A DNA stretch of 62,188 nucleotides from Meiothermus granaticius NBRC 107808. Its GTDB lineage: Bacteria; Deinococcota; Deinococci; Deinococcales; Thermaceae. Below the pieces are notes generated by a model, which was not told the DNA's origin, searched no databases, and saw nothing but the letters and a program-made list of their open reading frames with translations. A program made the translations under genes and the position numbers. The DNA lies in the NCBI RefSeq assembly GCF_003574355.1, contig NZ_QWLB01000021.1, forward strand, positions 1-62,188, given 5' to 3'. Below, in pieces: positions 28,428 through 39,323 of the stretch (position 1 is the first letter of the stretch; each line of letters starts with the position of its first letter).

Positions 28428-30232
28428 CCCTTCTTATCGGCGGGGAAGGCCTGTTGCGATGCGATCTGGACCAGCACATGGGCCACCCGATGGGCCTCCC
28501 GGGCCAGCACCACCCCTCCCTCGGGCACCATCCAGACCATCAGGTCGTGCAGCTTACGGGGAATCAACCCCGTAGAGGACACATAAACCTCGTCGCTCTG
28601 GAAACGCAGCGAGAGCACCGTGCTCCCCGCTTTGAGGCTGCTGGGGCTATCCCCAACCGTGGTGCTGCCAATGTCTCCCCCCAAGGTATCGCGCGAGGGG
28701 GGCTGGTATCCGAGCCACTCGGAAATCTCGCGGGTCAGGTTTTGCCCGTAGAGCTCGAGCCCCATCGCAGCCGCTGTCTGGGCCAATAAATCCCGCCAAT
28801 GAGGGGTGCGCTCGATGCGGGCTTTAACGCTCTCGAGACCCTTCCGGGCAAACTCCTGCAGGTTGTCAATGGTGGCCTCGCCATACCTGGCCGCAGACTC
28901 CGGGCCGAACTGGGCCACATTGGTGTCCCCCTTAAAGCGCATCGAAAAGGCCCGCATCAGCCTTAAGTAGGCATAGTCTCGCTCGGGCCACATCAGGTGC
29001 GCCAAGACCCTCCCTTCGGTCAACAGGTTCGACAGGGTAGCCGCCTCACGAGGCTCCAAACGCAGGTGCAGGTAATCTTTGTAGCGCAGCACCTGCAACT
29101 CGGCATCCCGCAAGGTCAGGCTGAACCAGGGCGCCTCGTCCAGGGAGCGCTCCTGGGTTCCCACGCTCAGTCCATACAGCTGCCCGGTCTGGGAGATGGC
29201 GATCTCATAGCCCTCCAGCCGTAAGCGCTGGGGTTGGAGCCGCAGGGTAAGGCTTTTGGTACCGGGCGGAACTTCGCTCAGGGCGAACTCTGAACCCTGC
29301 GCTCCCAAAATCTTCTGGGGAATCTGGGGCCAGGCCGCCTCGCCGCGGGGAGCCGGCAAGTAGCGTGCGAGCAGCAGGCTGATCCGCTCGATGGCCGCAG
29401 CAAAGCGGTTTTTATCCTCCTCTTGAACCAAGGCCAAACGCCGCTCCTCGGCGGCTGCAGCCTGAAGCCGCTCCTCCAGCTCACGAATCTGCCCTGTCCC
29501 CAGCCCCTGACGGCGGGCCTCTTCCAGAGCCCGGCGCAGCATATCCACATTGGGGCCCTTGATGCTGGTGCGCAGCGCGCCTTCGCTATCCAGAATTCTG
29601 CGGGCGAAACGGCGCAGATAGGGCACAGTTTCCTCAGGGGGCAGGTTCAGCCGGTCGGCCAGGCCGTATACCTGGCGGAAAAGCTCCAGCAGGAGCCGCG
29701 TGCCCACCTCGGTGTTCTCGATAGCGACTCGAGGATCCGAGAGGCCAGGAATCGCGTGGGAAAGCGAGAAGCGCGAGAGGTTGTAGTCCCCGGCAAACTG
29801 CGGGGTCGAGGCGTAAGCCTCGAGGTTCTGCAGGATGGCATAGGTCATTCGCAGCTCATCGCGCTTGCCCTGGTTAAACTGCTTAGCGGCCCGGCCCAGA
29901 TCACGCTCGAGCCGCGACCAGTACAGGGCCTCGGCCAACCCGTCCAGCACCTCACGCTCGGGGCTCACCGGGGCCGGGCCTTCATCCTCGATGAAGATGG
30001 CCAGCTCCGGGGTTGGTTCTTCGCTCACGCTTTGGTAGCTGGTCCGGCTGGCCTTATAGCGGGCATCGGCTTCCCGAAAGCGCCGGGCCAATGGCCCACT
30101 CAGGTTAGAGGCGATCAGGCTCTGGCGCAGCCGATTCAGCGCCGCCATACCCCCCTTGGGGTCGGCGCCCCGGGCCAGGTCTTCGACCTTGTATTCGTAG
30201 AGCTCGAGTAATTCGACCAAGCCTGGCTGCAT
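28424..30232 (-). CDS. Large cytoplasmic protein of unknown function, divergent from phosphatase-kinase pair
   Basis: 602 aa (615 if started at ATG 30256 upstream). Not recognised. Residues ~1-290 look helical, with a charged coiled-coil stretch around RRALEEARRQGLGTGQIRELEERL; ~290-420 is beta-rich (repeated LRLQPQRLRLEGYEIAIS-like strands); the rest is mixed. No signal peptide or membrane helix. ATG 30232 is preferred because a perfect TATAAT lies nine bases before it and an upstream start would overlap the divergent gene. Its promoter overlaps that of a PP2C phosphatase and Ser/Thr kinase, so it may be a substrate or regulator of that pair (inference). Confidence 0.75.
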   Translation of the reverse strand: MQPGLVELLELYEYKVEDLARGADPKGGMAALNRLRQSLIASNLSGPLARRFREADARYKASRTSYQSVSEEPTPELAIFIEDEGPAPVSPEREVLDGLAEALYWSRLERDLGRAAKQFNQGKRDELRMTYAILQNLEAYASTPQFAGDYNLSRFSLSHAIPGLSDPRVAIENTEVGTRLLLELFRQVYGLADRLNLPPEETVPYLRRFARRILDSEGALRTSIKGPNVDMLRRALEEARRQGLGTGQIRELEERLQAAAAEERRLALVQEEDKNRFAAAIERISLLLARYLPAPRGEAAWPQIPQKILGAQGSEFALSEVPPGTKSLTLRLQPQRLRLEGYEIAISQTGQLYGLSVGTQERSLDEAPWFSLTLRDAELQVLRYKDYLHLRLEPREAATLSNLLTEGRVLAHLMWPERDYAYLRLMRAFSMRFKGDTNVAQFGPESAARYGEATIDNLQEFARKGLESVKARIERTPHWRDLLAQTAAAMGLELYGQNLTREISEWLGYQPPSRDTLGGDIGSTTVGDSPSSLKAGSTVLSLRFQSDEVYVSSTGLIPRKLHDLMVWMVPEGGVVLAREAHRVAHVLVQIASQQAFPADKKG

Positions 30233-30254
30233 CCTGGCGGTATTATAAAGTGTC
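30233..30254. promoter_or_regulatory. Overlapping divergent promoter with shared -10 sequence
   Basis: The 7-mer TATTATA (30241-30247) reads TATTAT on the plus strand, 8 nt before ATG 30255, and TATAAT on the minus strand, 9 nt before ATG 30232. The two start codons are only 22 bases apart. Confidence 0.5.
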
Positions 30255-31009
30255 ATGCGGTTGGCCCGGCTGGAAATTGCCACAGAATCAAACATCGGTC
30301 GCCGACGGCGGAATAACGAGGATTTCCACCGGGTGGCCGTTCACCCCACGCCCTCCGGCAACCTGGTCCTGCTGGCCGTTGCGGATGGCATGGGCGGGGC
30401 CGAGGCCGGGGAGCTGGCGAGCAAGCTCGCGATCGAAGGGGTCAGCGAGGCCGCCCGCAGCTATGCCGAACTCCTGACCACCGGTCGGCCTGGGGTCAGC
30501 CTGGGAACCGTCATGGACAAGGCCCTCCGGCTGGCCCAGCGGCGCATCGTGCAGGAGGGCGAGCGGGTGGTGGCCCGCAAGGGGATGGGTACCACCCTCA
30601 CCGCGGTGATGCTGACCGAGTGGAACCGCCAGGCGGTGATCGGGCACGTGGGGGACACCCGGGCCTACCGTTTTTCCTCCGGGCGGTGGACCCAGCTGAC
30701 CCAAGACCATTCCTGGGTGGCCATGCAGGTGCGGCAGGGGGTGCTAAGCGCCGACCAGGCCGATGAGCACCCCTGGCGCCACATGCTCACCCAAGCCCTG
30801 GGCTTACCGGATGTGAAGCACGACATCTTGCCGGTGAGCTTCGCCTCGGGTGAGGTGGTCATCCTCACCACCGATGGGCTGTACGGGCTGGTGCCTCCGG
30901 AAGAGTGGAACGTGAGCGGCGATCTGCAATCGGCCCTCGAGGACTGGGTGAGCAAAGCCCTGGTGCGTGGGGGCACCGACAACATCACCATAGTGGGGGC
31001 GAGGTTTCG

Positions 31010-31013
<4 letters not shown>
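30255..31013 (+). CDS. PP2C-family serine/threonine protein phosphatase
   Basis: 252-aa metal-dependent phosphatase (PPM family). Motifs in order: NNEDF, VADGMGG, GHVGDTRAY, LTTDGLYG and GGTDNITIV, which supply the Asp residues holding Mn/Mg. It is cytoplasmic. The stop overlaps the start of the Hanks-type kinase by ATGA, the usual bacterial phosphatase-kinase pair, so it probably reverses that kinase's phosphorylations. Confidence 0.93.
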
Positions 31014-33043
<2,030 letters not shown>

Positions 33044-33133
33044 GGCCGCACAAACAACGCCACGGGTTCGTTCCGACGCGGGTTGGCGGCCCTGGCCCCC
33101 AAGGCCTCAGGCTCGGCGTAACATGAACGAATC

Positions 33134-33161
33134 TTTAGCTTAATTTAGCTACCATAAATCC
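33134..33161 (+). promoter_or_regulatory. TTTAGCT direct repeat and leaderless promoter
   Basis: Two copies of TTTAGCT (33134-33140, 33144-33150), ten bases apart, abut TACCAT (33150-33155), which lies six bases before ATG 33162. The spacing resembles tandem sites of OmpR/PhoB-type regulators. Confidence 0.4.
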
Positions 33162-33560
33162 ATGCTCGGGTTTCTCTCCTTTGCGCAGTTGCTGACAACA
33201 CTGGGCTGGATGGTCGGGTTAGGGATGGTGGCGGGGCTTCTGCTCCTGGTGTGGAAGGGGCCGGAGCTATTCGCCAACCCACAAGACCGGGCGGTGCGCA
33301 ACCTGGCCAAGATGGCCCGACAGGCCAAACGGCACAACACCATCGTGCGCTACCACTACGGTATACCCTTTGTCATCACCCATCAGCGGCGGGGACTGGT
33401 GTACATGCTGAATGGGGAGTTTGTAAGCCGGGAGCGCCTAATCGCGGCCTTGGGTAAGGATGGTCCCGATCTGGTCTATAAGGTTGAGGGTGAGGAGCGC
33501 ATGAGCATCCCCAACCCCACCCGGATCACCCTGCTGGATCCCCCCAAGATTAAGAACTAG
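33162..33560 (+). CDS. Small membrane-anchored protein of unknown function
   Basis: 132 aa. One long N-terminal hydrophobic stretch (about residues 3-32), then a basic, probably cytoplasmic domain (ARQAKRHNTIVRYHYG) with several beta strands (IPFVITHQRRGLVYMLN). Not recognised. It lies between the kinase gene and a two-component system, with its own promoter. Confidence 0.65.
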   Translation: MLGFLSFAQLLTTLGWMVGLGMVAGLLLLVWKGPELFANPQDRAVRNLAKMARQAKRHNTIVRYHYGIPFVITHQRRGLVYMLNGEFVSRERLIAALGKDGPDLVYKVEGEERMSIPNPTRITLLDPPKIKN

Positions 33561-33678
33561 CCCAAGCCCCAGGAGCCGGGTCCCATCCTCCCAAATGACC
33601 TTGATTGCGGGATTCTCCCGGAATTGAGCTCTCATGGTTGCGGCTTTTATGAGCCCAGTCTTAGGGGGTCAACCATCC

Positions 33679-33690
33679 TTCTCATGAGAA
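33679..33690. promoter_or_regulatory. 12-bp perfect palindrome upstream of the response regulator
   Basis: TTCTCATGAGAA, followed two bases later by TTGACT (33693-33698) and 14 bases later by ATG 33713. Candidate operator or autoregulation site. Confidence 0.35.
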
Positions 33691-33712
33691 ACTTGACTAC
33701 CCTGGGCTGAGT

Positions 33713-34396
33713 ATGGAAAGCACCGACCAACCCCTGATTCTGATTGTCGAAGACGAGAAGGACATCGCGCGCTTCATCGAGCTCGAGCTCCAGGCCGAGG
33801 GGTATCGTACTGAGGTGGCCTATGATGGCATCACCGGGCTTTCACGTTTCCGCGAGACCAACCCCAACCTGGTGGTGATGGACCTGATGCTGCCGGTGAT
33901 GGACGGCCTCGAGGTGGCCCGGCGTATCCGCAAGACCTCGAATGTGCCCATCGTGATCCTGACCGCCAAAGACCGGGTGGAGGACAAGGTGGAGGGGCTG
34001 GACGCCGGGGCCGACGACTATCTGGTCAAGCCCTTCAGCATCGAGGAGCTGCTGGCCCGCATCCGGGCCCACCTGCGCCGGGTGACGCCGGCCATTACCG
34101 GCGAGATTCGGGTCTCCGACCTGATTATCAACCTCGAGGGCCGCGAGGTGTACCGGGGTGGGCGGCGCATCGAGTTCTCCAACAAGGAGTTTGAGCTGCT
34201 GGAACTGCTGGCCAAGAGCCCCGGCAAGGTCTTCAGCCGCTTCGAGATCGAGGAAAAGGTCTGGCCTGGCTACCAGGGCGGCTCCAATGTGGTGGATGTG
34301 TACATTGGGTACCTGCGCAAGAAGCTCGAGGGCACCGGCGAGCGCCGGCTGATCCACACCGTGCGCGGGGTGGGATACGTGCTGCGCGAGGACTAA
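33713..34396 (+). CDS. OmpR/PhoB-family response regulator
   Basis: 227 aa. Receiver domain with acidic pocket VEDE, phospho-acceptor Asp57 (VVMDLMLP), Thr84 and Lys106 (VKPF), then a winged-helix DNA-binding domain ending [14 protein letters not shown]. It pairs with the histidine kinase 198 bp downstream, but the two are separated by a palindromic element, so their linkage in one transcript is uncertain. Confidence 0.95.
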   Translation: MESTDQPLILIVEDEKDIARFIELELQAEGYRTEVAYDGITGLSRFRETNPNLVVMDLMLPVMDGLEVARRIRKTSNVPIVILTAKDRVEDKVEGLDAGADDYLVKPFSIEELLARIRAHLRRVTPAITGEIRVSDLIINLEGREVYRGGRRIEFSNKEFELLELLAKSPGKVFSRFEIEEKVWPGYQGGSNVVDVYIGYLRKKLEGTGERRLIHTVRGVGYVLRED

Positions 34397-34443
34397 AGGC
34401 CCAGGGGGACAGAGACGCTCTGCCTCACCCGTTTTAGGCTCTT

Positions 34444-34569
34444 ATACCGGATTCAAAAAGACTGTTTTCAAAACCAAAAGCCATGAGGTTGTCTTTTTGA
34501 ATCCTAGAGCACTCCCTTCAGTCGGGTTTGTTCATCATCGTTCGGTGATGAACAAACCGAATCTGGTAT
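34444..34569. mobile_element. Nested palindromic repeat element (MITE-like) between regulator and kinase genes
   Basis: Outer imperfect inverted repeats ATACCGGATTC (34444-34454) and GAATCTGGTAT (34559-34569), 10 of 11 matching, enclose two hairpins: a perfect 14-bp stem (34449-34462 with 34491-34504) and a perfect 13-bp stem (34525-34537 with 34546-34558). TTA occurs at both borders (34442-34444 and 34569-34571), a possible target duplication. No coding capacity. It looks like a small non-autonomous transposable element or structured RNA; copies elsewhere in the genome would decide. Confidence 0.45.
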
Positions 34570-34594
34570 TAGCCCGTAGGCTTTAAGTCTATCC

Positions 34595-36040
34595 ATGACC
34601 CTGCGCACCCGCATCACCCTGCTGACCCTGGCGCTGCTGGCCTTCTCCTTGTTGCTGATCGGGGCCTCGGTGTACGGCACCCTGCGGGGAACCCTCTATA
34701 ACAACCTGCGCAATGAGCTGCAAGACGCTTCACAGACCGCGGTCACCCTGATCAAAAACAAGGGCTCGCTGGCCGATCTGCCCAACAACGTCTACGGCAC
34801 CGCGCTGTTGATCCCCCCAACCATTCCTGCCCCCACCCCAGACGACATTCTGGGAGGGGCCGCGTTCCTGATCCCGCCCTCGGCCTCCTTAGGCAGTTCA
34901 GGCCTTGGTGAGAACGCCCTGCTCGGAATCTCCCCCCAAGCCCTAAACGAAATCCTGACTGCAGGTGGGGTATACACCAGCACCCAGCTGGTGCAGCCCA
35001 GCGGTGCGGTGGTCCCGCTGCGGGTACGGGGCCAGCGGGTGGTCACCGAGGTTGCGGGGTTTCCGCTGGGGGCCTCACAAGTTATCTTACTGGTGGGCAA
35101 ATCCACGGAGCCGATCGAGACCCTACTCCACGACTTTGCCCAGATCTACACCGCCACCGCGCTTCTGGTGCTGATTTTCGGGGGATTCCTGGCCTATCGG
35201 TTGGTGCGCTCTACCCTGGAACCCCTCGAGTGGGTGGCTAAAAAGGCGGAGGAGATTGGGGATAAGTTCGAGGAGTTACCCCAGCTCGAGGGCAACAACG
35301 AGGTGGCCTCGCTGGTACGCTCATTGAACCGAATGCTGCACCGCTTGGAGAGCGCCTGGCAAACCCAAACCCGCTTCCTGCTCGATGCTTCGCACGAGCT
35401 GCGCACCCCCGTAACCGCCATCTTGGGTCATGTGGGCTATCTGATGCGCCGAACCCAGCTTACCCCTCAACAGCGCGAGAGCCTCGAGGTCGTAGCCCGG
35501 GAGGGCGAGCGGATGCGCAAGCTGGTAGGGGATCTGCTCGAGCTTTCCCAGACCGGTGGCTGGAGGGTTGAGTTAGGTTCGGTGCACATCCCCACCGTGC
35601 TCTACGAGATCCAAGAGGAATATGGACGCAGCTTCGAGGGCCGCATCGAGGTCGAGGCCCCGGACAATCTCTGGGCCGTGGGGGACCCTGAGCGGCTGCA
35701 CCAGGTGATCGCCAACCTGGTCTCCAATGCCATCAAGGCCAACTCCACCCAGATCCGGCTGGTGGCCAGGGATCTCTCCGAGCGTCTGGTGATCCGGGTT
35801 GAGGACAACGGCGAGGGCATCCCCCCGGAGCACCTGCCCCACCTCTTCGAGCGCTTCTACCGAGTGGACAAAGCCCGCGACCGCGAACGGGGTGGAAGTG
35901 GGTTGGGGCTGGCCATCGTGCGCTCGATTGTGGAGGCCCACGGGGGCAGCGTTTGGGTGGAAAGCGAGCCGGGCAAAGGCTCGGTCTTCAGCGTCTCCTT
36001 GAAGCGGGCCGAGGCCCCACAACCCGAGCTGGCCGGATAA
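34595..36040 (+). CDS. Sensor histidine kinase
   Basis: 481 aa. Membrane helices at about 8-28 and 185-203 frame a 155-residue extracytoplasmic sensor rich in Pro, Gly and Ser, with no recognised fold. HAMP, then DHp with His267 in DASHELRTP and an HATPase domain (NLVSNAIKAN, DNGEGIPPEHL, GGSGLGLAIV). It is presumably the partner of the regulator upstream. Its stop is three bases from the stop of the convergent DUF2089 gene, at the end of the operon it may control (inference). Confidence 0.93.
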   Translation: MTLRTRITLLTLALLAFSLLLIGASVYGTLRGTLYNNLRNELQDASQTAVTLIKNKGSLADLPNNVYGTALLIPPTIPAPTPDDILGGAAFLIPPSASLGSSGLGENALLGISPQALNEILTAGGVYTSTQLVQPSGAVVPLRVRGQRVVTEVAGFPLGASQVILLVGKSTEPIETLLHDFAQIYTATALLVLIFGGFLAYRLVRSTLEPLEWVAKKAEEIGDKFEELPQLEGNNEVASLVRSLNRMLHRLESAWQTQTRFLLDASHELRTPVTAILGHVGYLMRRTQLTPQQRESLEVVAREGERMRKLVGDLLELSQTGGWRVELGSVHIPTVLYEIQEEYGRSFEGRIEVEAPDNLWAVGDPERLHQVIANLVSNAIKANSTQIRLVARDLSERLVIRVEDNGEGIPPEHLPHLFERFYRVDKARDRERGGSGLGLAIVRSIVEAHGGSVWVESEPGKGSVFSVSLKRAEAPQPELAG

Positions 36041-36043
36041 ACC

Positions 36044-36451
36044 CTATCGCCGCTTCAACCCCCGCAGCCGTTCGGCTGCCTCTGCCGCGCTGATTTCCCC
36101 CTTTTCAAGCGCAGCCAGTACCGCCTCTTTTTCCTCCGCCGAGGGACCGGAGGAAGGTTCGGGTTCCTCCTCCATATCCTCATATCCCAAAGTCCGCAGC
36201 ATCCCGTTAAAGCGGGAGATCACGGTGGGGTACGAAACCCCCAGAATTCCCCCCACCTTGCGCAGGTTGCCCCGGGTCTTGATGTAAAGCCGCATGAACT
36301 CGAGCTGCTCTGGCGGCAACAGGGCGAACTCATTGGGGGCGTACTCCCCTCGGATTTCAGTGCGGCACTCAGGATTAGCGCAAATAAGCCCCGATACGCG
36401 TACCTGACCCCCACAGGCTGGGCAGAAGGTGGGCATGGGATAGATTTTCAT
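36044..36451 (-). CDS. DUF2089 family zinc-ribbon/HTH protein with a SHOCT-like tail
   Basis: 135 aa. Zinc ribbon with Cys10, Cys13, Cys24, Cys29; a helix-turn-helix region at about 60-85 (RKVGGILGVSYPTV); an acidic linker; and a C-terminal helical hairpin at 106-133 (EEKEAVLAALEKGEISAAEA). The same hairpin begins three other proteins of this operon. It is probably a DNA-binding regulator whose tail meets the matching modules of its operon partners. It overlaps the MFS gene by four bases and is the last gene of the unit. Confidence 0.8.
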   Translation of the reverse strand: MKIYPMPTFCPACGGQVRVSGLICANPECRTEIRGEYAPNEFALLPPEQLEFMRLYIKTRGNLRKVGGILGVSYPTVISRFNGMLRTLGYEDMEEEPEPSSGPSAEEKEAVLAALEKGEISAAEAAERLRGLKRR

Positions 36452-37692
36452 GGTGAACCTCCAGCAGCAGCGGGATTGGAGGGGGCTGAGGACGGCTCAG
36501 GCACGGAAAACGCCGCCCGCACCGGGCGTTGTAAAAACGCCAGCGAGACCAGCATCAGCAACACCCCCATCACCCCAAACAGGTTGCGGAGGCCGAGCCA
36601 GCCCACCAGCGCAGAGCTGGCCCCCAAACCAAGGGGCTGTACGCCCATGTTGAGGCCCTGGAGCACCCCAGAAATCCGACCCATCATCTCCTTGGGGATC
36701 ACCTGCTGCAGCAGGGTAATGGCTTGAACGTTCATGAACGAGGCCGCAACCCCAAACAGGGCCAGCAATCCCAGAGCCAGGCCCGGGGTAGGTGCCCAGG
36801 CCAGCAAGGCCACCGCGCCCCCCAGCACCCAGGTGCCCACCATCCAGGTCAGGAACCGATTCCTAACCTGGATGAAATTGAGCGCAACCAAGCCCAGCAG
36901 CTCCCCAACAAAGAAACCGGTAGAGAGCAAGCCATACTGGGTGGCGCTTCCGCCCAGTAGCTTGGCTAGTGGGGCCAGCAGTGGGCCGATCGGGGCTAGG
37001 ATCAGGTTGAGCAGCATCGCCATCCCCATCAGCCAAAACACCACCGGGGTGCGCCAGACAAACCCCAAGCCCTCGGCCAAGGCCCCCGCCGGTTGGACCG
37101 GCTTCTGGGTGGGGATGGGTTTCGGCTCCCGCATGGGCAGCAGCGTCAGGATCGAAAGGGCGATCAGCAGGAGCCCCACCAGCAGCGCTCCCGAAACGCC
37201 CAGCCAACCCGTCACCGCCCCTGCAGCAGCGAATGAGGCGGCCATCCCCACCGTCACCACCAGCGACATCACCGCGTTGCCCTGCTGGTACTGCTCCACC
37301 CTGAGGAGGAGCGGCAAGAGGGCCCCCAGGGCCGGGCTGCGCAGGTTGCCAAATAGGGCCGAGAGCCCTACCAGCAAGTATATCCCCCCTAGGGTTAGGC
37401 TGTGGCTGGCCACCGCCCAGATCAGGAGGCCTTGGATCAGGATATCGGCCAGGAGGGTCAGGCTGATCTGCCGCTTCTTGTGGCCCACATCCGCCCAAAC
37501 CCCTCCCAGAGGGGCGGCCACCAGCGCCCCAAGGGCACCGATCAGCGCTACAGTGGCCACCAGTGAGGCCTGACCGGTCTTCTCGAGCACCCACCACATC
37601 AAGGGCACCTCGGCAAACCCCAGGCTCAGGTTGCCCAAAACCCGACTGATCAAAAGCCAGCGAAAATCACGGTTGTGCAGCGGGTGGTTCAT
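36448..37692 (-). CDS. MFS transporter
   Basis: 414-aa inner-membrane transporter of the major facilitator superfamily with about 12 hydrophobic segments and the loop GGVWADVGHKKR corresponding to the family's GxxxDRxGRR motif. It looks like the MefA/enterobactin-exporter-like MFS_3 group. ATG 37692 has a good AGAGGA site; the open frame extends nine codons upstream. Placed among envelope-stress-like genes, it is more likely an exporter of toxic compounds than a nutrient importer (inference). Confidence 0.85.
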   Translation of the reverse strand: MNHPLHNRDFRWLLISRVLGNLSLGFAEVPLMWWVLEKTGQASLVATVALIGALGALVAAPLGGVWADVGHKKRQISLTLLADILIQGLLIWAVASHSLTLGGIYLLVGLSALFGNLRSPALGALLPLLLRVEQYQQGNAVMSLVVTVGMAASFAAAGAVTGWLGVSGALLVGLLLIALSILTLLPMREPKPIPTQKPVQPAGALAEGLGFVWRTPVVFWLMGMAMLLNLILAPIGPLLAPLAKLLGGSATQYGLLSTGFFVGELLGLVALNFIQVRNRFLTWMVGTWVLGGAVALLAWAPTPGLALGLLALFGVAASFMNVQAITLLQQVIPKEMMGRISGVLQGLNMGVQPLGLGASSALVGWLGLRNLFGVMGVLLMLVSLAFLQRPVRAAFSVPEPSSAPSNPAAAGGSP

Positions 37693-37729
37693 CTCGGTTC
37701 CTCTTCCAAATCTCGCCAACGGGACCTGC

Positions 37730-38062
37730 TTACCAGAGGCCCATCTTCAGCCGAATTTGCCCCCGAACCTCCACCTCGAGCAGGGCCAGCGGCGGCAGTT
37801 TCCGCAGGGCCCAGCCCTGCCTCCGCAACCCCTGCAGCAGCAACCGCAGCGGTTCCGTCTGGGGCCGGCCCTGGCGCCGAAGAATCCAAGAGGCCACGGG
37901 TGGGGCCAGCTCGAGCAGGCTGAGCGGGAACACCAAGAGCACGGGGAGGGGAATCTCTTTGATCTCAGCCCGCAGGTAGAGAAAGCGCGGGCGCAGCAGG
38001 AGGAGGCTTTGCCAAACCGGGAAGCGGTTCACAGCATCTGCTCGAGCCACCGTACTCCCCAC
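37730..38062 (-). CDS. Small protein of unknown function in the SHOCT/ladder operon
   Basis: 110 aa from GTG 38062, one base after the stop of the preceding gene; GTG 38047 (VARADAVNRF) is an alternative with a better GAGGTGGGG site. The centre (EIPLPVLLVFPLSLLELAPPVASWIL) is hydrophobic enough for one membrane helix, flanked by Arg-rich segments. Not recognised. Position and spacing favour a real gene. Confidence 0.5.
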   Translation of the reverse strand: MGSTVARADAVNRFPVWQSLLLLRPRFLYLRAEIKEIPLPVLLVFPLSLLELAPPVASWILRRQGRPQTEPLRLLLQGLRRQGWALRKLPPLALLEVEVRGQIRLKMGLW

Positions 38063-38063
38063 C

Positions 38064-38504
38064 TCACACCACCTCGATCAAGACCTTCATCGGCCCGCTC
38101 ATCTTGCCGCTGGTATCCCCCATCTTGGCGATGTCGTTGATCTCCACATCCACCAGCCGCCCCTCGGGAAGCTCCCCCTTGAGCATGTCCAGGATACCGG
38201 CCAGGTCTATTCCCTGGGCCGTCAACTGGTTTTGCGCGTCTACCGGGATGAAGTTGGCGGCAAACTTGGCCAGCGAGGCCGGAACATTCACCTTCACCTT
38301 GATGTCTTGTCCGTCCACAACGATCCGAATCATCTTGGCGATGCCCTTGGCCGGCGCGGTGGCAACGGCTTGGTTGTAGGCGTAGGCGGGGCTTTGTGTG
38401 GGCTTGGGCTGGGGACGGTCCATCGCCTCGATCAGCCGTAGGGCTTCCTCAACCGAGATGCGCCCCTCTTTAACCATATCCATAATGCGTTTCTTGTCTT
38501 CCAT
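38064..38504 (-). CDS. SHOCT-like domain protein
   Basis: 146 aa. Residues 1-28 are the shared helical module (KKRIMDMVKEGRISVEEA); a Pro/Gln/Ala linker follows; residues ~55-146 form an alpha/beta domain (IRIVVDGQDIKVKVNVPASL, then DLAGILDMLKGELPEGRLVDVEI). The layout matches a family common in Firmicutes next to YvlB/DUF4097 proteins. No membrane segment. Function unknown; probably a partner of the ladder proteins upstream. Confidence 0.75.
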   Translation of the reverse strand: MEDKKRIMDMVKEGRISVEEALRLIEAMDRPQPKPTQSPAYAYNQAVATAPAKGIAKMIRIVVDGQDIKVKVNVPASLAKFAANFIPVDAQNQLTAQGIDLAGILDMLKGELPEGRLVDVEINDIAKMGDTSGKMSGPMKVLIEVV

Positions 38505-38522
38505 AAGAGCCCCTTTGGCGGG

Positions 38523-39323
38523 TCACTTGGCCTTAATTTCCAGATTGCCCATCCGCACCGCGACCTCGAGCGCAGCCCGGCCCTCCCCCACCTGGGCGTT
38601 CCCCCCTGGGCCGGATAAGCCCCGCAGATCAAGGTTGCCCATGCTGACGTTGGCCGCAACCCGGGCGCTCGAGCCCTCTTCCAGTTTCAGCTCGGCATTC
38701 CCCAGGGTTACCCGCAGGCGGTGTGCGCCCTCCAGGAGCCGCAACGAACCCTCTACGTTTCCAGCCGTAACCTCCAGGTCGAGGCCCTCTACCCCATCCA
38801 GCTCGACGTTCCCCGCCGCCACCCGGCCTTTCAGGAAGGCGATGCGGCTGGCCTCGATCTGGGCGGCTTTGGTGTCAATGTCCAGGCCCCAGCCGCTCGG
38901 CAGGCGCAGCTCGACGGTGCCCACGTTGCCCAGCATCCCCAGAAAGTTTCCCACCGGCAGCTTGGCCGTGACCATCAGGTCCTGCCCTTCCTGATACACC
39001 TCGGCGTGCCCCTCGACCTGGGGCTGGGTCAGGCTCTCGTCGAGCTTGGCTTCCAAGGCCCCGGCCAGCAGCCGAACTTTTACCCAGTGCAGCGACTTGG
39101 CCTCGTCCTGAGCTGCCTCCGCAGAGGCGCGCGGTTCGCTCGAGGCTTGGGGCGTACCTTCCCGAGCGAACCCGGCTTTCCCGGCCACCGTCTGGTTCAC
39201 GGCCTGGTCGGCCTCGTTTACGGCCTGGTCGGCTTCCTCGAGCGCCGAGAGGAGCAGGTTGGCTTCGTCCTGGGTGATTTTGCCCGCTTCCAGCAAGGCT
39301 CCGATGCGTTCACGCTCTGACAT
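38523..39323 (-). CDS. YvlB/LiaX-like protein with SHOCT-like N-terminus and an Asn beta-ladder
   Basis: 266 aa. The N-terminal module (SERERIGALLEAGKITQDEA) and an Ala/Glu-rich linker precede a repetitive beta domain (about 80-266) of the DUF4097 type. Rungs end in a G-N turn: AGNVELDG, AGNVEGSL, LGNAELKL, MGNLDLRG, MGNLEIKA. No signal peptide or membrane helix. LiaX of Enterococcus, a relative in architecture, senses antimicrobial peptides. ATG 39323 overlaps the upstream paralogue's end by 14 bases, so translation is coupled. Confidence 0.78.
   Translation of the reverse strand: MSERERIGALLEAGKITQDEANLLLSALEEADQAVNEADQAVNQTVAGKAGFAREGTPQASSEPRASAEAAQDEAKSLHWVKVRLLAGALEAKLDESLTQPQVEGHAEVYQEGQDLMVTAKLPVGNFLGMLGNVGTVELRLPSGWGLDIDTKAAQIEASRIAFLKGRVAAGNVELDGVEGLDLEVTAGNVEGSLRLLEGAHRLRVTLGNAELKLEEGSSARVAANVSMGNLDLRGLSGPGGNAQVGEGRAALEVAVRMGNLEIKAK

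Noticed and set aside
36734-37573. 279-codon plus-strand open frame opposite the MFS gene
   Set aside because: Ser/Pro/Arg-rich shadow; the minus strand encodes a clear 12-helix transporter.
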